Shown piece by piece: positions 34,737 through 46,155 of a stretch of 64,000 bases of DNA. The stretch covers positions 868,001 through 932,000 of the forward strand of contig JAMXSV010000018.1 of the NCBI GenBank assembly GCA_027559495.1, written 5' to 3'. Made by a program: the position numbers and the translations under genes. Within the stretch, counting starts at the first letter, position 1, and each line of letters starts with the position of its first letter. The notes beneath the pieces are model-generated. The model was given only the letters and a program-made list of their open reading frames with translations, searched no databases and was not told the DNA's origin. The DNA comes from Aurifilum marmelostoma. Taxonomy: Eukaryota > Ascomycota > Sordariomycetes > Diaporthales > Cryphonectriaceae.

Positions 34737-35680
34737 GGAGAAGGAGAATAAAAAGGGAGATGGGTTGAAAAGAAAAAGGGTGAAAGGAAAGGGAAGGGCA
34801 GGGCAAGGCAAGGAAGGAAAATGTGAAAGGGGCTGCCGCAGAAAACAGAGAATTTCTGTAGAGCCCAACCAACTTCCTTGTGACAAGCGCGCCCAGAATT
34901 GACGTCTTATCGCTGAGGCCGATAAGATTAGCTGATAACACGTTAGCCGATACCGGTCCCGATTCTTGGCCGGTACAGCAATAATAATAGCCTGGGTTCC
35001 GAACCCTTCCTCTCCTTACTCAGGCAGCCAGGCCATCTTTGCTCCTTTCCAGCGCAGACAACAGACGATTGACTTACTCTGTGGTTGACTTTCTCTTTCA
35101 GAGTCCTCTTTTCCCTTTCACTTGCACTGTTGAAAACTATGGACGACAATGATTTCTATACTCTGGACCCAAGCGTAGAGGGCCAACTTACCTAAGCAGC
35201 GAGTGAGTCTCCTCTCTATTTTGAGAGCACCGCCTCGCCCGAATTGGACGGACCAGGCAGACGATCAGGCAGACAAAAAACCCACCCCTCTCTCTCTCTC
35301 TCTCACACACTCTCTCTCTGTGTCCCTCCCTATCTTCTCTTTCTATCTCCAGTCGAATGATATGGACTCGTAGTATCGTTACGGCCTTGCCAATTAATAT
35401 AAAAGGGCTCCCTTCCCCCCGCGCCTTTCATGTTTTCTTGAGAGATCCTCGTCTTTTTTCAGCAAAGACATCCTCATAGTGATGACCTTGATTCAGCAGC
35501 ATTGCCTGACCTGATCCTCTTTTCTTTCCTTTCCTTCTCCATCTTGTCGGTTCCTAATCCCATACCCGTCTTGGACTCTCATTTATCTGTATTGAACCAT
35601 TGTATCATCCAGTACAGTAGTTCTCCCGTGGCTCAGCTCAGTCCTCTGTATCTCGACCAACCCTCGTCTGCCCTCCCAAC
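34737..35680. other. Divergent promoter region
   Basis: Upstream of both the helicase (-) and the SIMPL protein (+). It holds a CT/CA microsatellite near 35290-35320 and a TATA box at 35398-35405. The long distance from that TATA to the ATG at 35681 allows a leader of about 250 nt. Confidence 0.5.
35398..35405 (+). promoter_or_regulatory. TATA box, SIMPL-domain gene
   Basis: TATAAAAG, about 280 bp before the ATG at 35681, in an AT-rich patch (CAATTAATATAAAAGG). Confidence 0.45.
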
Positions 35681-36556
35681 ATGGCGCCTCAACTCAAGAT
35701 CAACGTCCAGGGCTCTGGATCCGTCTTCCGCACCGCCGACCGTGGTGTTCTGTGCATCGGTATCTCACGCACCGGCACGGACCAGGCCAGCGTCTCCTCC
35801 AGCGTCAGCACGGCCACCGAGAACCTCATCGCCACGTTCAGGCAGTACGCGCTCAAGACCGAGGACGGCCTGTACCCTCATCCCTCCGCAGGCATCACCA
35901 CCTTTGCTGCTTCTGCCCCCACTACAAAGTCCTACCTACCAACGCACTGGGTCGGCGGTGAGCATAAGCCCGGCGCCAGACAGTACACCGTCAGCGCGCA
36001 TGCCGAGATCGTCTTTCGCGACCTGAGCCTGCTCGCCAAGCTGGCTGGCCAGATGACCGCGATGCCCTACGTGAGCATCGACCGTACCGAGTGGAGGCTC
36101 ACCGACGCGACCAAGAAGGAGATCGCTCGCGAGGCCAGGATCGAGGCCATCAGGAATGCCGTCGAGAAGGCACAGGATTACGCCTCCGTCGTCGGACGCG
36201 AGATTGTGGCTGTGAGCATCGTCGATGGCCCCTCCAACATGACCTCTGCCACGACGTCGTCCCCCGGCAGCTGGTGGGGAGCCGCGCACATGGCTCCGAT
36301 GCAGCAGATGGCTCCGATGCAGCAGATGCCGGCGCAGCCGCAGCAGACGATGCAGACGCAACAGATGCAGCAGAGAATGGCGCAGGCGCAGGCTCAGGCT
36401 CAGGCTCAGGCTCAAACGCAGGCCCAGGCCCAGGCTGTGGCTGCTACTGCAGCCGCCGAGGGCCCCTCTCTAGAGCCGACGACCATTACCGTCGATGCTA
36501 AAGTCGACGTCAAGTTCGTATCCATAGACGGCGAGGAGGTAGAGATGTCTCTCTGA
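35681..36556 (+). CDS. SIMPL-domain (DUF541/YggE-like) protein
   Basis: Single exon, 291 residues from ATG at 35681. It matches the SIMPL/DUF541 family (PF04402), typified by bacterial YggE, a poorly understood family tied to oxidative stress in bacteria and to IRAK signalling in one animal member. The N-terminal strand INVQGSGSVFRTADRGVLCI is the family signature, followed by a helical segment with TATENLIATFRQYA, a middle strand (QYTVSAHAEIVFRD), then the conserved helix EIAREARIEAIRNAVEKAQDYASVVG. After the domain is a Met/Gln-rich stretch and a Gln-Ala repeat (about 36370-36440), then a terminal strand TITVDAKVDVKFVSIDGEEVEMSL that completes the fold. There is no signal peptide or membrane segment, so it is probably cytosolic, unlike the periplasmic bacterial forms. 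Confidence 0.85.
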   Translation: MAPQLKINVQGSGSVFRTADRGVLCIGISRTGTDQASVSSSVSTATENLIATFRQYALKTEDGLYPHPSAGITTFAASAPTTKSYLPTHWVGGEHKPGARQYTVSAHAEIVFRDLSLLAKLAGQMTAMPYVSIDRTEWRLTDATKKEIAREARIEAIRNAVEKAQDYASVVGREIVAVSIVDGPSNMTSATTSSPGSWWGAAHMAPMQQMAPMQQMPAQPQQTMQTQQMQQRMAQAQAQAQAQAQTQAQAQAVAATAAAEGPSLEPTTITVDAKVDVKFVSIDGEEVEMSL

Positions 36557-37386
36557 GGGGTTTTGAGGTCAGCTCAAGGTCAACTTTCTTTTTTCTCCGT
36601 GGATAATTAGTTAGGGGCTGAACATCCAGACGGGCTCATCTCCCGTTTTGTTCTCGAATCAGTCGCATCGGTGTGGTGGATTCATTTCCCGTCAACCTCA
36701 AGGGTCTCCTAGATGCCAAAAAAGCCCGGACTAAACCAAAGGTGTGGCCAGACAAGAGTTCCGAATTTCTGAACGCCAGGGACGAAGTATTGATACAAGT
36801 CAAGTTTTTTTCTTTTCTTTTCTTATCTCATGAATTTCTCCATATCATGCTGCCAAGGTTGTAGGCAGAAGGACCAGGACATCATCCTCCCTTACAGCAC
36901 AAATAAGATTACTCACCAAACCCGGCCGAGAACCATTCCTCTGGACCATTGCTTCGTCAGCTCACTATACAGAGGCTCCTGATTATCAGTCTCTGTCTCT
37001 CCCTTCTTTCTAAACCATATTGAGTAGAGAGTATATGTCAAAAGGAGCCGTAGCCTTTTCTTTTTGTGGTGCTCCTGACGAACGAGCGAGCGGGCTACGC
37101 CCACGCCTGAAGCCCGCCAGCCTAAGGGCTCCCCACATGAGAGGTCGCCAGCTGCACTAACTTGCTGGCGCCCGTGATCCTGTAAGAGTAGCGCTGATGT
37201 AAGACCTGAGCCCTCTCCTAGCCCAGCCGCGACGACAAGTTCTTGATAAGTGACAAGGCACGCTGTCGCCTGTGCTGCTGCTGCTGCTGCTGCTGCTGCT
37301 CTCTAGATCCTACGCATATATCTCACCCTCGCACTGCTTGTTACATTCACACACAGTGACATACATACATATCTTTTGACATCATT
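36557..37386. other. Intergenic / 5' leader with triplet repeat
   Basis: No gene. The distal part holds the promoter and leader of the cupin gene, including the (GCT)9 run. Confidence 0.45.
37274..37300 (+). repeat. (GCT)9 trinucleotide repeat
   Basis: Nine perfect GCT units, 86 bp upstream of the cupin-gene ATG and therefore probably in its 5' UTR or core promoter. Confidence 0.95.
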
Positions 37387-38305
37387 ATGGCCTACAATTG
37401 GCAGCTCTGGCTCTCGCCTCGCCCCACGCAGCGGACCAAATCCGTCCAGCAGGCCACCGTTCCCTCCGCCGGAGATGCCATCTCCTACGGGTTCCCCGTC
37501 CACAGGGGCTTGAACGCCGTCAAGGAAACGCACTACCTCAGTAACAAGACCGTCAGGGATGGGAAATCAGGTCCTCCTCTGTAAGTCCATCGAGAGTCAA
37601 AGTAGTACACCATGCGCTATTATATTGTGTACTATGGTATCCCATATAAAAAGATATAGTCCTGCTAATGCTGAGATTGAGTTGCTAGACATATCCATCT
37701 GCGGCAGACGGAGACTTTTGAGGTAGAGCAGGGCGTGTTGGGTGTCGTCAAGAACGGTGTGGAGTATGCCATCCGCAAGGAAGACGGGCCGGTTTCGGTC
37801 GCGCCCGGTGTCAGGTAAGGGACTGCGAAAGGAAGAAAGAGAGAACAGGAGAATCAAGGAGAGAGATGCCTCACAAGTGGCCATGTTGTTCATTGACTCG
37901 TACACAGGCACACATTTTGGGCACACGCTACGGGCCAAGAAGACCTGGTCTTCAACGTCTGGGTCGAGCCTCAGGGCGTGGACCACGGGTTCGACGAGAG
38001 CTTCATGCGCAACTTTAGCGGGTACCTGCGGGACTGCGAGCGGGACAAGCTGGCGCCCTCGCTGTTCCAGATTGTGCTGTTCTTATATGATTCCGAGATC
38101 GTGCTGACGCCGCCTTTCTGGATGCCGATTTGGTTCTTGATGGCTCTGCATCATGTCCTTGGCTACTGGATCGGTGCTGGTCTGCTTGGGTAAGTGTCGT
38201 GTCTTTGTCTTTTTGCTGGGTTGTTGGATGTGACTGACCGTGGGTATGATGCTGCGATTTAGTTACAAGGCGAGTTATCCCGAGTACAGCAGCTTGAGGA
38301 GGTAG
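37387..38305 (+). CDS. Cupin-domain protein with C-terminal membrane segment
   Basis: Four exons (37387-37580, 37689-37814, 37908-38189, 38263-38305) give 214 residues; every junction has GT..AG ends and correct phase, with GTAAG at each donor. The cupin motifs are visible: HIHLRQTETFEVEQG (metal-type His66, His68, Glu73) and PGVRHTFWAH (His108). The barrel then continues with DLVFNVWVEPQG. After the cupin come a charged linker (YLRDCERDKLAPS) and a hydrophobic stretch with FWMPIWFLMALHHVLGYWIGAG that could cross or anchor in a membrane, then a short polar tail. Cupins of this form appear in many ascomycetes with no proven activity; small-molecule binding or isomerase roles are possible. Confidence 0.88.
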
Positions 38306-38745
38306 GGTGAAGTGAACGAGAGGACTTTCCGGTTCTCTAAGATTGCTTCTGAGATACTCACAATTAAAATTTTGAAGACATTGGAATGATGGCGCAATGT
38401 TGTTTAATCGAATGGAAATACTATGTGCGACATAATTGGCAATGTACCAACAGTCTATATAGCCGTTGCATGCAAGTGTCTCCATAATTAGATACAGATT
38501 TTGTACAGCCTGAGGTCTCACCACGCGCCCGCCCCTCTATTCTATTTCTATGTACACGTTTTGGCCACCTTTGGTCTGCAAGACTGATGAATCTCGAGCC
38601 ATCCCGATGCCTAGCTTAAGGTGGGATCTGGATGCGTGTCGAGGAGCCTTTCTACATCTACCCATGCGCACCAATATGCTATATAAGTACAGATATATAA
38701 AAATACACATGCCACACAATTGACGAGGGGGAAAAAAAACCAAAT
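38306..38745. other. Convergent intergenic 3' regions
   Basis: AT-rich 440-bp gap between the convergent cupin and BCS1-like genes; nothing coding seen. Confidence 0.5.
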
Positions 38746-40408
38746 TCAAATCTTTGCACGGCTAACCAGCTCGATGTCGTCATCAAGAGCTGCCCTCGAC
38801 TCTTCGTTGGCTACCCATGCGGCAATACTAGCTGCAGCCTCGGCAGCGTCTTCAAGATGCATCTGGAAGAAGCCCTGAAGCTGAGAAGGGGTAAAGGTAT
38901 TCTCTGGGATGTGCTTTGAGAATTCAGACGCCAGGCGGCGAAGTGCAAGGTCATCCACCGCCGTCTCAGGGCGCCTCGCACCGGCAGCCGCAGCAGCCAA
39001 GGTGGCAGCACCTGCTGAATCCGCACTGAACATCCGGAGGAACATGTCTTCGGCTGACCTCTGGCTGATGTTGCCAAGGTGGACCCTCATGTCGACCCGT
39101 CCCGGGCGAATGAGAGCGCCGTCCAGGCGGTCGGGCTTGTTGGTGGTCATGATGACGATGCGGCCCTCCTGGGACCCGACGCCGTCCAGGACATTGAGCA
39201 GGCCCGAGAGAGTGCAGTTGGAGCTGGGCGTGCGGCTCCCGGACCCTGTGGTGCGGTCGTCCCTCTCCGGCGGCGCGTCACGGTCCGTCCACACGGCGTC
39301 GATGTCCTCGAGGAGCACAATGCACTGAGGCGGGACCTCCTGGAACATCTGCTCCAGGTCGGCATCGGAGGCTACACTGGGTATTTTTACCTCGTAGAGA
39401 TCAAGGCCGAACTCACCGGCAAGGGCTGATGACAATGAGGACTTGCCCGTCCCTGGGGGGCCATAGAATAAATATCCTGGACGGGTGGGAAAACGGCTGT
39501 TAGTCAACAAGTCTCTTTTTCTCGACGATGCTGGTGAACGTCATGGCATGGTTGCGTAGGAATGGGCAAGAACACCGATGCTCACCTCTGCGATACGGCA
39601 TGCTCCGGCTCCGGTACCGCCTCTGGGTCTCAGGATCAAGGTACTTGCGGATGTCGGACAGAAGGCGCTGTTTGACGTCCTCGTCAAAGTGCACTGTCTC
39701 CAGCAGCCGGATGGGCTTGCGCGACTTGGGCTGCCACGATATCCCATAGCGATCCCTCGAGTAGACGGTGACAAAGTACTGCGTCTGCTGGTCTGCATAC
39801 TCCCGGCAGGCCCGGATGAAGTGCTGGATCGGCTCGGCGGACCTCCCGAGACAGCTGATGGTGAGCTCTTCGCCGCCAATCCCGTCGTATCCGGGGTCAC
39901 ACATGGAAGCGTTGAAGCTCTCCATCGGGCGGCTCAGGATGAAGGGCCGCCCGCAGTGCCAGAACCACAGCGTCTCGAAGTGTGGCAGATACTGCACAGC
40001 CCGCTGGGTCTTCTTGAGGGACCCAGACTCCGAGACATCACCGCGCCCGAGCCTCAGTTCGGTGCGAGCCGTGAAGAAGCGGGTATTGTTTCGAGGCCGG
40101 ACGACATTGGCCAGAACCCATGACACGACATTTCTGTTCAGAGAGTCCCTTCCCGGTATGACGACGGATGCGATGAAGAAGTGCCGGATCCAGGTATACG
40201 TCTCGTGCCAGGCACGATGCAACAGCCGCCACGCCGCAGGGACGACGCCTGCAATGGCGATGATGGAGCCGAGATGGGTGATGTCAAGGCGAGAAAGTGA
40301 GGGCCAGTAAGAGGTCGCTGCTGTGAGGACCGATGCAAGACCCTGTGGTATCTGGCCCGAGAGTTTGACAGTGGGTATCGCGCCTCCCGCATGGAAAGGC
40401 TGGGCCAT
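38746..40408 (-). CDS. BCS1-like AAA ATPase
   Basis: Two exons (40408-39586 and 39476-38746) give 517 residues; the intron (109 nt, donor GTGAGC, acceptor CCAG) lies just before the Walker A motif. Family members are membrane-bound AAA ATPases; Bcs1 itself moves folded Rieske protein across the mitochondrial inner membrane. A predicted membrane helix (LGSIIAIAGVVPAAWRLL, about residues 47-64) precedes the BCS1_N region, then YLFYGPPGTGKSSLSSALA (about 276-294), Walker B CIVLLEDIDAVW (about 324), sensor region IVIMTTNKPDRLDGALIRPG and RVDMRVHLG. The C-terminus is Ala-rich. Fungi carry many BCS1 paralogues; sequence around the N-terminus is not that of the housekeeping Bcs1, so its substrate is unknown. 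The start is the first ATG of the open frame. Confidence 0.88.
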
Positions 40409-41418
40409 GGCCTTGATGTAAGAGGGCGCCCGGTGGGGACGAAAAGGGGGCGCGGTCGATGTCCCTCTCAAGCCAAAGGAGGATTGCGGGGTGGAAAAAC
40501 AAGATAGAGAGCCAAAAACGCTAGATTATGAATAATTATGTGCTACATAATGAATGAGAAGAAATGTGGAATGGGCTATCATTACACGCCGCGATGAGAG
40601 TATAAAGAATGGGAAAACGGTGATGATGGGAACGCCGTAGCATGAGAGACTTTGATGAGACCAGCATCGGAAGTTTTTCGCACGGCCTAAGCAGCAACGG
40701 GATCTGCCAGGTGCCAAGCTGGACTTGACAGCTGTGGGTCCGAGACTGGCAGCTGGCAGCGATACTCTCACTGCTAAGAAGACTGAGACTGGCTTGAGAA
40801 ATACTCAGACTTGCAAATACAACTCAGTCTGTTTAATCAATTGAGATGTATATTGTCTTTCAAGCTCTGAATTATGGTCGACTTGCTTCTTGCTACTGCT
40901 ACGAGAATCAATGGTTGAGATATGGTAGCTCAGGAATAAGTAATTATCTATTCAGGAGTTGATTGACAACTGCAAACCCGACAATGTCCGTCTGTTTTGT
41001 GAGGCTGTAATTCTAGAATGGCCCTGCAAGACTTCTAAGAACTCACCCACAATGGTCATCGTGGACGTAAACGAAAGCTAGGAGTGTAGATTCAGACATG
41101 TAGTTCTTAGTTTATAGGAACACGATCAATTCAATGAAGAGACATCAAGATTGACAGCAGTGAGGTTTTACATTCTTGGACTGTTGTCAGAGTATATACA
41201 CTTGCTCCCGGTGAACCACATCCAAGCCACCGTCTTATAAAAAGAACAAATAAAAAAATGATTTGCACAGGAGAGAAGAGAACAACCCCAGCAGCAGCTT
41301 CACCTTCGACAAGCCTTTTCCTCCGCCCCCATCATCAAGCTCATCAGAACATGGATCCCAAAGGAGGGGGTTTTGGTCATCAAAAGTATTGATACGCGTG
41401 AGATATCAATGACTGAAT
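40409..41418. other. Intergenic, no supported gene
   Basis: AT-rich 1-kb gap holding the BCS1-like promoter and the 3' flank of the glutamic peptidase gene. Confidence 0.5.
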
Positions 41419-42338
41419 TTAACCAGTGTAGGTGCAGGTGACGGTCTCAGCACTGGCGCTGCAAGAGGTGTAGACGGTGCCGGACTGGCGGATGTCAATG
41501 ATGGAGCCGGAGCCGGCCTTGATGGTGGTGGAGCCGGAGGTGGCGTAGGCATCAGTGAACTCGACAGTGTCGAAATCGGCGAAGGGGACGAGGCTGAGAC
41601 CCTCCTCGAAGTCCTCAACGATCCACTCGGCATCATACTCGCACAGGTCACCCTCGGAGGTGGTGAAGGTGTGCGTCACGGACTTGCCAGTGGTGACGTT
41701 CTCGATAACGGCAGTTCCCTTGGAGGTGCTGGTGGCAGTGACGGTCATGGTGACTGTGTCGCCGGCATCGATGGTGAGGTCGAAGTCGTAGGCGTAGTCT
41801 ATGTTATCTCGTTAGCAAGTTGATTCATCCCACGACTATCGGCTCATCACACCGTGCATTCAACCAAAACAGGACAAAGAGTGCTTGGGAAAAGAGAGAG
41901 AGAAAACGTACCAGGGTACCACTCATACCACGCGTCGAAGCTGACATCGCCAGCCTGGTAGCAGAAGTCCACACCGGTCTGGAGAATGGCAGTGTCGCAG
42001 GTGTCACCGTCAATACCGACCCAGGCGGAGGCGCAGTAGCCCTCGAGGGAGGCCTTGAGGCCGGTGCTGTCGCCAGCAGCAGGGGTAGGGACGACGATGG
42101 TGCCGGTCACGTAGTCGACGCCGGTGGTGGTGTAGACGGAGCCAGCCCAGTTGGTGGAGTAGGAGACGTGGCTGGTCTCGTTGTACGAGAGGTCGCTGGC
42201 CTGGATCCTGGGCTGCGAGTTGCGCTGCGAGGTGCGCTTGGCGATCTTGTCGGCGTGGCGGGCACGGCGCTGCTCGGTCAGGCGGGCGCCGAGGGCGACC
42301 TCAGCGGTGGCCAGAAGGGCAAGGGTGGAGAACTTCAT
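41419..42338 (-). CDS. Secreted glutamic peptidase (G1, eqolisin)
   Basis: Two exons (42338-41912 and 41798-41419) give 268 residues; the intron is 113 nt (donor GTACGT, acceptor CATAG) and splits the conserved WYEWYPDYAYDF. Eqolisins are acid endopeptidases secreted by moulds, typified by aspergillopepsin II and scytalidoglutamic peptidase. MKFSTLALLATAEVALGA is a signal peptide; a basic propeptide (RLTEQRRARHADKIAKRTSQR) follows, and the mature enzyme probably starts near residue 44. The domain shows STNWAGSVY, AWVGIDGDTCDTAILQTG (catalytic Gln, about residue 120) and CEYDAEWIVEDFEEG (catalytic Glu within AEWIVEDF, about 200-207). The length is that of the family. A TATA box lies about 140 bp upstream. 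Expression in acidic media is likely from family knowledge. Confidence 0.95.
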
Positions 42339-45300
42339 GATGACGGACGAGTAGGAAGCCGGGAGAAGAAGACGAGACTTGAGACTTGAAAGATCGAAGG
42401 AGCTGATGAGGGACGAGAGCTGCTGGGATGAGGAGCCGGGAAAGAATCGATAGACAATCAGCGGAGGTGATGACCAGTTTTATATCCAAAGGATGTCGAC
42501 ATGATCAAGGAGAACGGTAAAGAAATGGATGGGGAGAGATCCCTTCCCAGATGACCGTCGTCCCGTCGGCCATCCAATTCGGAGCCAATGCGAGGCGACG
42601 ACATACCTGCTGTGGAACCACGATAATGGCAAGACCACCTTCCTGATACACCACCACCATCCACTTGCCTATAGGGCACGGCGCAGAGTTGCATCCTTGG
42701 AGGATATGCATGCAAGAATAAAGATGCACCGCACTAATCAATACATGGAGTGGCTGTGGACTCGCACTGGACGGACACGTGCAGAAGCCGTCTCTAGCCC
42801 CGGTAGCCTCGTACACCCTCTCTGTCCTGCTGCACCTTCATGATCCGCATCAAGCCTCTTGGGTAGGACACAGGCTAAGAATCAGTTGCGTCGGCCAGAA
42901 TGGCTTTCGTCAAGAATTGCCCACCCCCCCCCCCCCCCCGGGATGTCGATCTATGACACAGCTGGTAATTACAATGCCTTCTCGGGGGGTTGATTCCTCT
43001 TCTTCGTCTCGTGTATACCACTTCTTGCAACCCGAGATTATTTTGTGTGAGGTTGCACAGTTTATGTCCTTCGCATCAAGCCTGGAGTTGGCCATACCAA
43101 CTATAAGCCATCTTACCAAGTGAAATATTTCGGATCGAGGGTTCCGATCTCCTTAGGAATGGTGGAGGAAAAGACTTGGTTCGTGTGGGCGCAGAGGGGG
43201 AACAGGAGCAACATCCAACATCTAGAACTTCGGGAAGCCTCTCCACTCAAGACTTGCTCTGTGATCCGATTTCTGGATGTCGCTGACCTTCCAGAACGAG
43301 TACGATCGGCATAAGGGCGTTTCCGCGCGCCTGGGATGGCCCCTTGGGTTTGGAAGCCCGAGGAGGCGAATAGGCTCGTCTTTTGTTTCCCGGGCCCCAG
43401 TTGCTACGTATGATTTCTGTGGGGGTGTTTGCCAAGGTGAATCTCTCTATTCTTTCTCCATCTCACCCTGAAGGATCTAAGTTTAGGTCAGTGTCTAACT
43501 ACTGGCCTTGATTAGTAGTCAGTTTCCTGGTTCAACCGTACAATATTACTTTGAGTTTTCAATAAGACTCGGTATTATAGAAATCACCTGCGCACACACG
43601 TGTCGAGATGCTAATCTACTACCTTCCTGTACAAAAAATATGCATACACGAATAGCGTGCGGATGTTTTATTTTGCGTTTCGGCGAGATACAATGATACG
43701 ATCGACCTATCGGCGGCAATTGCGACAAGAGCCGATGGAACACCAGAGAATCCATCCGCTGTTCGACTGAGCTTCCTTTTAAAGTTGACGTGCATCGAGT
43801 GGCGCTCCCGGTGGGTCCCGCCGCTGCGTTGTCAGCCGCGCAAGAGTGATCCGATCCACCGATCATGCGGAGAGATGGTCAACAACAAGCTCATATTTCT
43901 TGCCGGCTGGGCGAGGCTTGTTGCTGACTCTTGTTTCCTCCCCTGAAGCCTCGGCTTAGGACCTGCATTAATGTGCTGCTGCAGGTGTCCCTATTCAGTG
44001 CAGTGCTTTGCGGCTCATGTGCCCGAGGCGAATCAGGGTGGGCAGGGGTTGCGCAGCCCACATATTAATACAAATCCCATGGGTACTGTTTCATCCTCTA
44101 TGGAGTAGTTACATACGATGTATTGCTGTTGTGTTGGGTTGATAGTGCAATTACTGACCAGCTCACAATGTTGGCCCCGAGCGTTGACCTTGAACGGTGA
44201 GGAATGGTAGAGCTGGTCAGGCTGGTCTGGCTCGCCCTTGTTTTCATTTCTATGTATTACCGAGTGCGACGCGGGCTTACTGATAGTCTACATGCTATTC
44301 CATTTATAACACTTGAGGCGCGGATCGGTCACTTTCCAGCTGCTCCCAACAGATTGAGTCCAGCCACCGAGGACTGCCAACAAAAGGAGACGTGGAGTCG
44401 GCTCCGTATTTGTCAGTGGCGTGATGCTCACGGTACGTGGGAGGGACCCGGACCCGGACGGCCATCAACAACTTGTTCAGGAAGGAGAAATAGAAATTAT
44501 GGTTACTCAAGAAGTGGCTGTGTCCATCTCTAGTGGTAGGTGATATGACGTACAGATGGGATCACATACCACCCTGACCCGCGAGGCTACTGCGCATCAA
44601 GTCTCGTGGCCTCCATTGGCTGGACGCAGTTTCTAGAAGTCTGACTTGCCTTCCAAGGTTCGTCTGGCGGCTACCGGCTGAGGGGGCTGGAAGTAACCCT
44701 CCTAACCGAGGTTTTTGCCTTCAATCAGAGGCCGGCAGTGGCTTATCAACTTCGTGACGTTTGCAAGGGACTGCTGTTCTGGACCAGGCTGCACCCTCAC
44801 CGATTCTGGATGATTCCAGGACGCAAGTGGAGGGGGGTTTTGAGTGCTATCGATTGGACCATGGCCAGGCATGACGAAATAGATTCCTGCTTTGACCTGC
44901 GAAGTCATCGTCGAACACTTCTTGGCATCAGGAAACCGAAGGTGGTATTCTGCTTCGTTATCACGTTGACTATTGGCGTTCAAGTTTTGGAACTCAATCA
45001 TCTTCAGATCTGGTGGTGGCGAGGGCTCTTCGGGGAAAGCGTTGCTAGCACCCGTTCAAATGCACAGGTCATATGAAGCACATAGATAGACCATCCCCAG
45101 ATTGTTTGGTCTAGACCGCGTGACCTCCATGATGATCGTTGTTCGAGACTCTTCCCCCGTCACCCTCCTAGATACGGGTAGGTGGGCTGAGAAGGGCCGC
45201 AGATCATCAACGGATTTGCTGCACCACGGCGATCTCTGGCTGGAGACGCCGACTGCCCCAGGCCTCACGCTCCTTGTCCGCAATCTAGAATGGCGCTGCT

Positions 45301-46155
45301 GCTCTTCCAGTGCAGTAAATGGTGAGACGAAGTGGCGATGGCTATGTCCGTCGACGTATAATCAGAACAAGTAGTGGATCACTCGCTATTCAATGGTCGG
45401 TATAGAGCGGTAAGTAATCAGCTTTGGATGGACAATGCTTTACTCGCTCCATCATAGAACAGTATTCGACTTATCTACCAGTCACACACTCTCTTAGTGA
45501 ATCTAGAACTCTTTCGTCCTTTGTTGGCAAGCTTGTTATACGAGCCAGGTAGATCAATCTGTTATAAAAGAGTGACTATGAAGCTTGATTCCATCTATCT
45601 AGGCTATCTAGAGGTTGAAGAGGAGGTTTATTTATCTTTGAACGATCGTGAAAAGGCCTCAATTAGTTGAGGAATAAATCCCTCGGTCCGTGTGCATCAA
45701 ACGCCTTCTGATGCCCTCGTCGTTTGGAGAGGGCGACGATCGTGACGATCGTGAAGATCGTGCCTTATTCATCAACACAATCTTCGGGTCTGGTATAGAA
45801 TAAGAAAACAAGCATGTGATAAGGACCTGTATGAAACCCGCAACTTGATATACGGCCAAGAATGATAGCTTTGTAAGGACTCCTGTCTGCAACATCCTTG
45901 TAATATGGACTTGTAAAGGTAATGGAGTTGGTTGACGCCTACTCTCTAAATTTGGGTCAATATAGAAACAGCAAAATATGGAGGTATGTCAGCTCATCGC
46001 ATTCAATTCTATGCAATGTCAACGACTGCAGTCTACTTGATAATCATTCAACCCGGGGCTGTGCGGTAGAAAGATTTCAAACTATCTCTATCTATAATCT
46101 CCCCAAAACGTCTGCATCGCCATCTTTCTTTCTATCTTGTGAACCATCTGAGATT
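42339..46155. other. Large intergenic gap, no supported gene
   Basis: 3.8 kb without a credible gene. Frames are under 115 codons and lack motifs. It includes a poly-C run (42924-42940) and relatively AT-rich DNA toward 45.4-46.1 kb. Decayed mobile DNA is possible, but no transposase or reverse transcriptase residue pattern was recognised in any frame. Confidence 0.4.
42478..42487 (-). promoter_or_regulatory. TATA box, glutamic peptidase
   Basis: On the minus strand it reads GGATATAAAA, about 140 bp upstream of the ATG at 42338. Confidence 0.5.
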
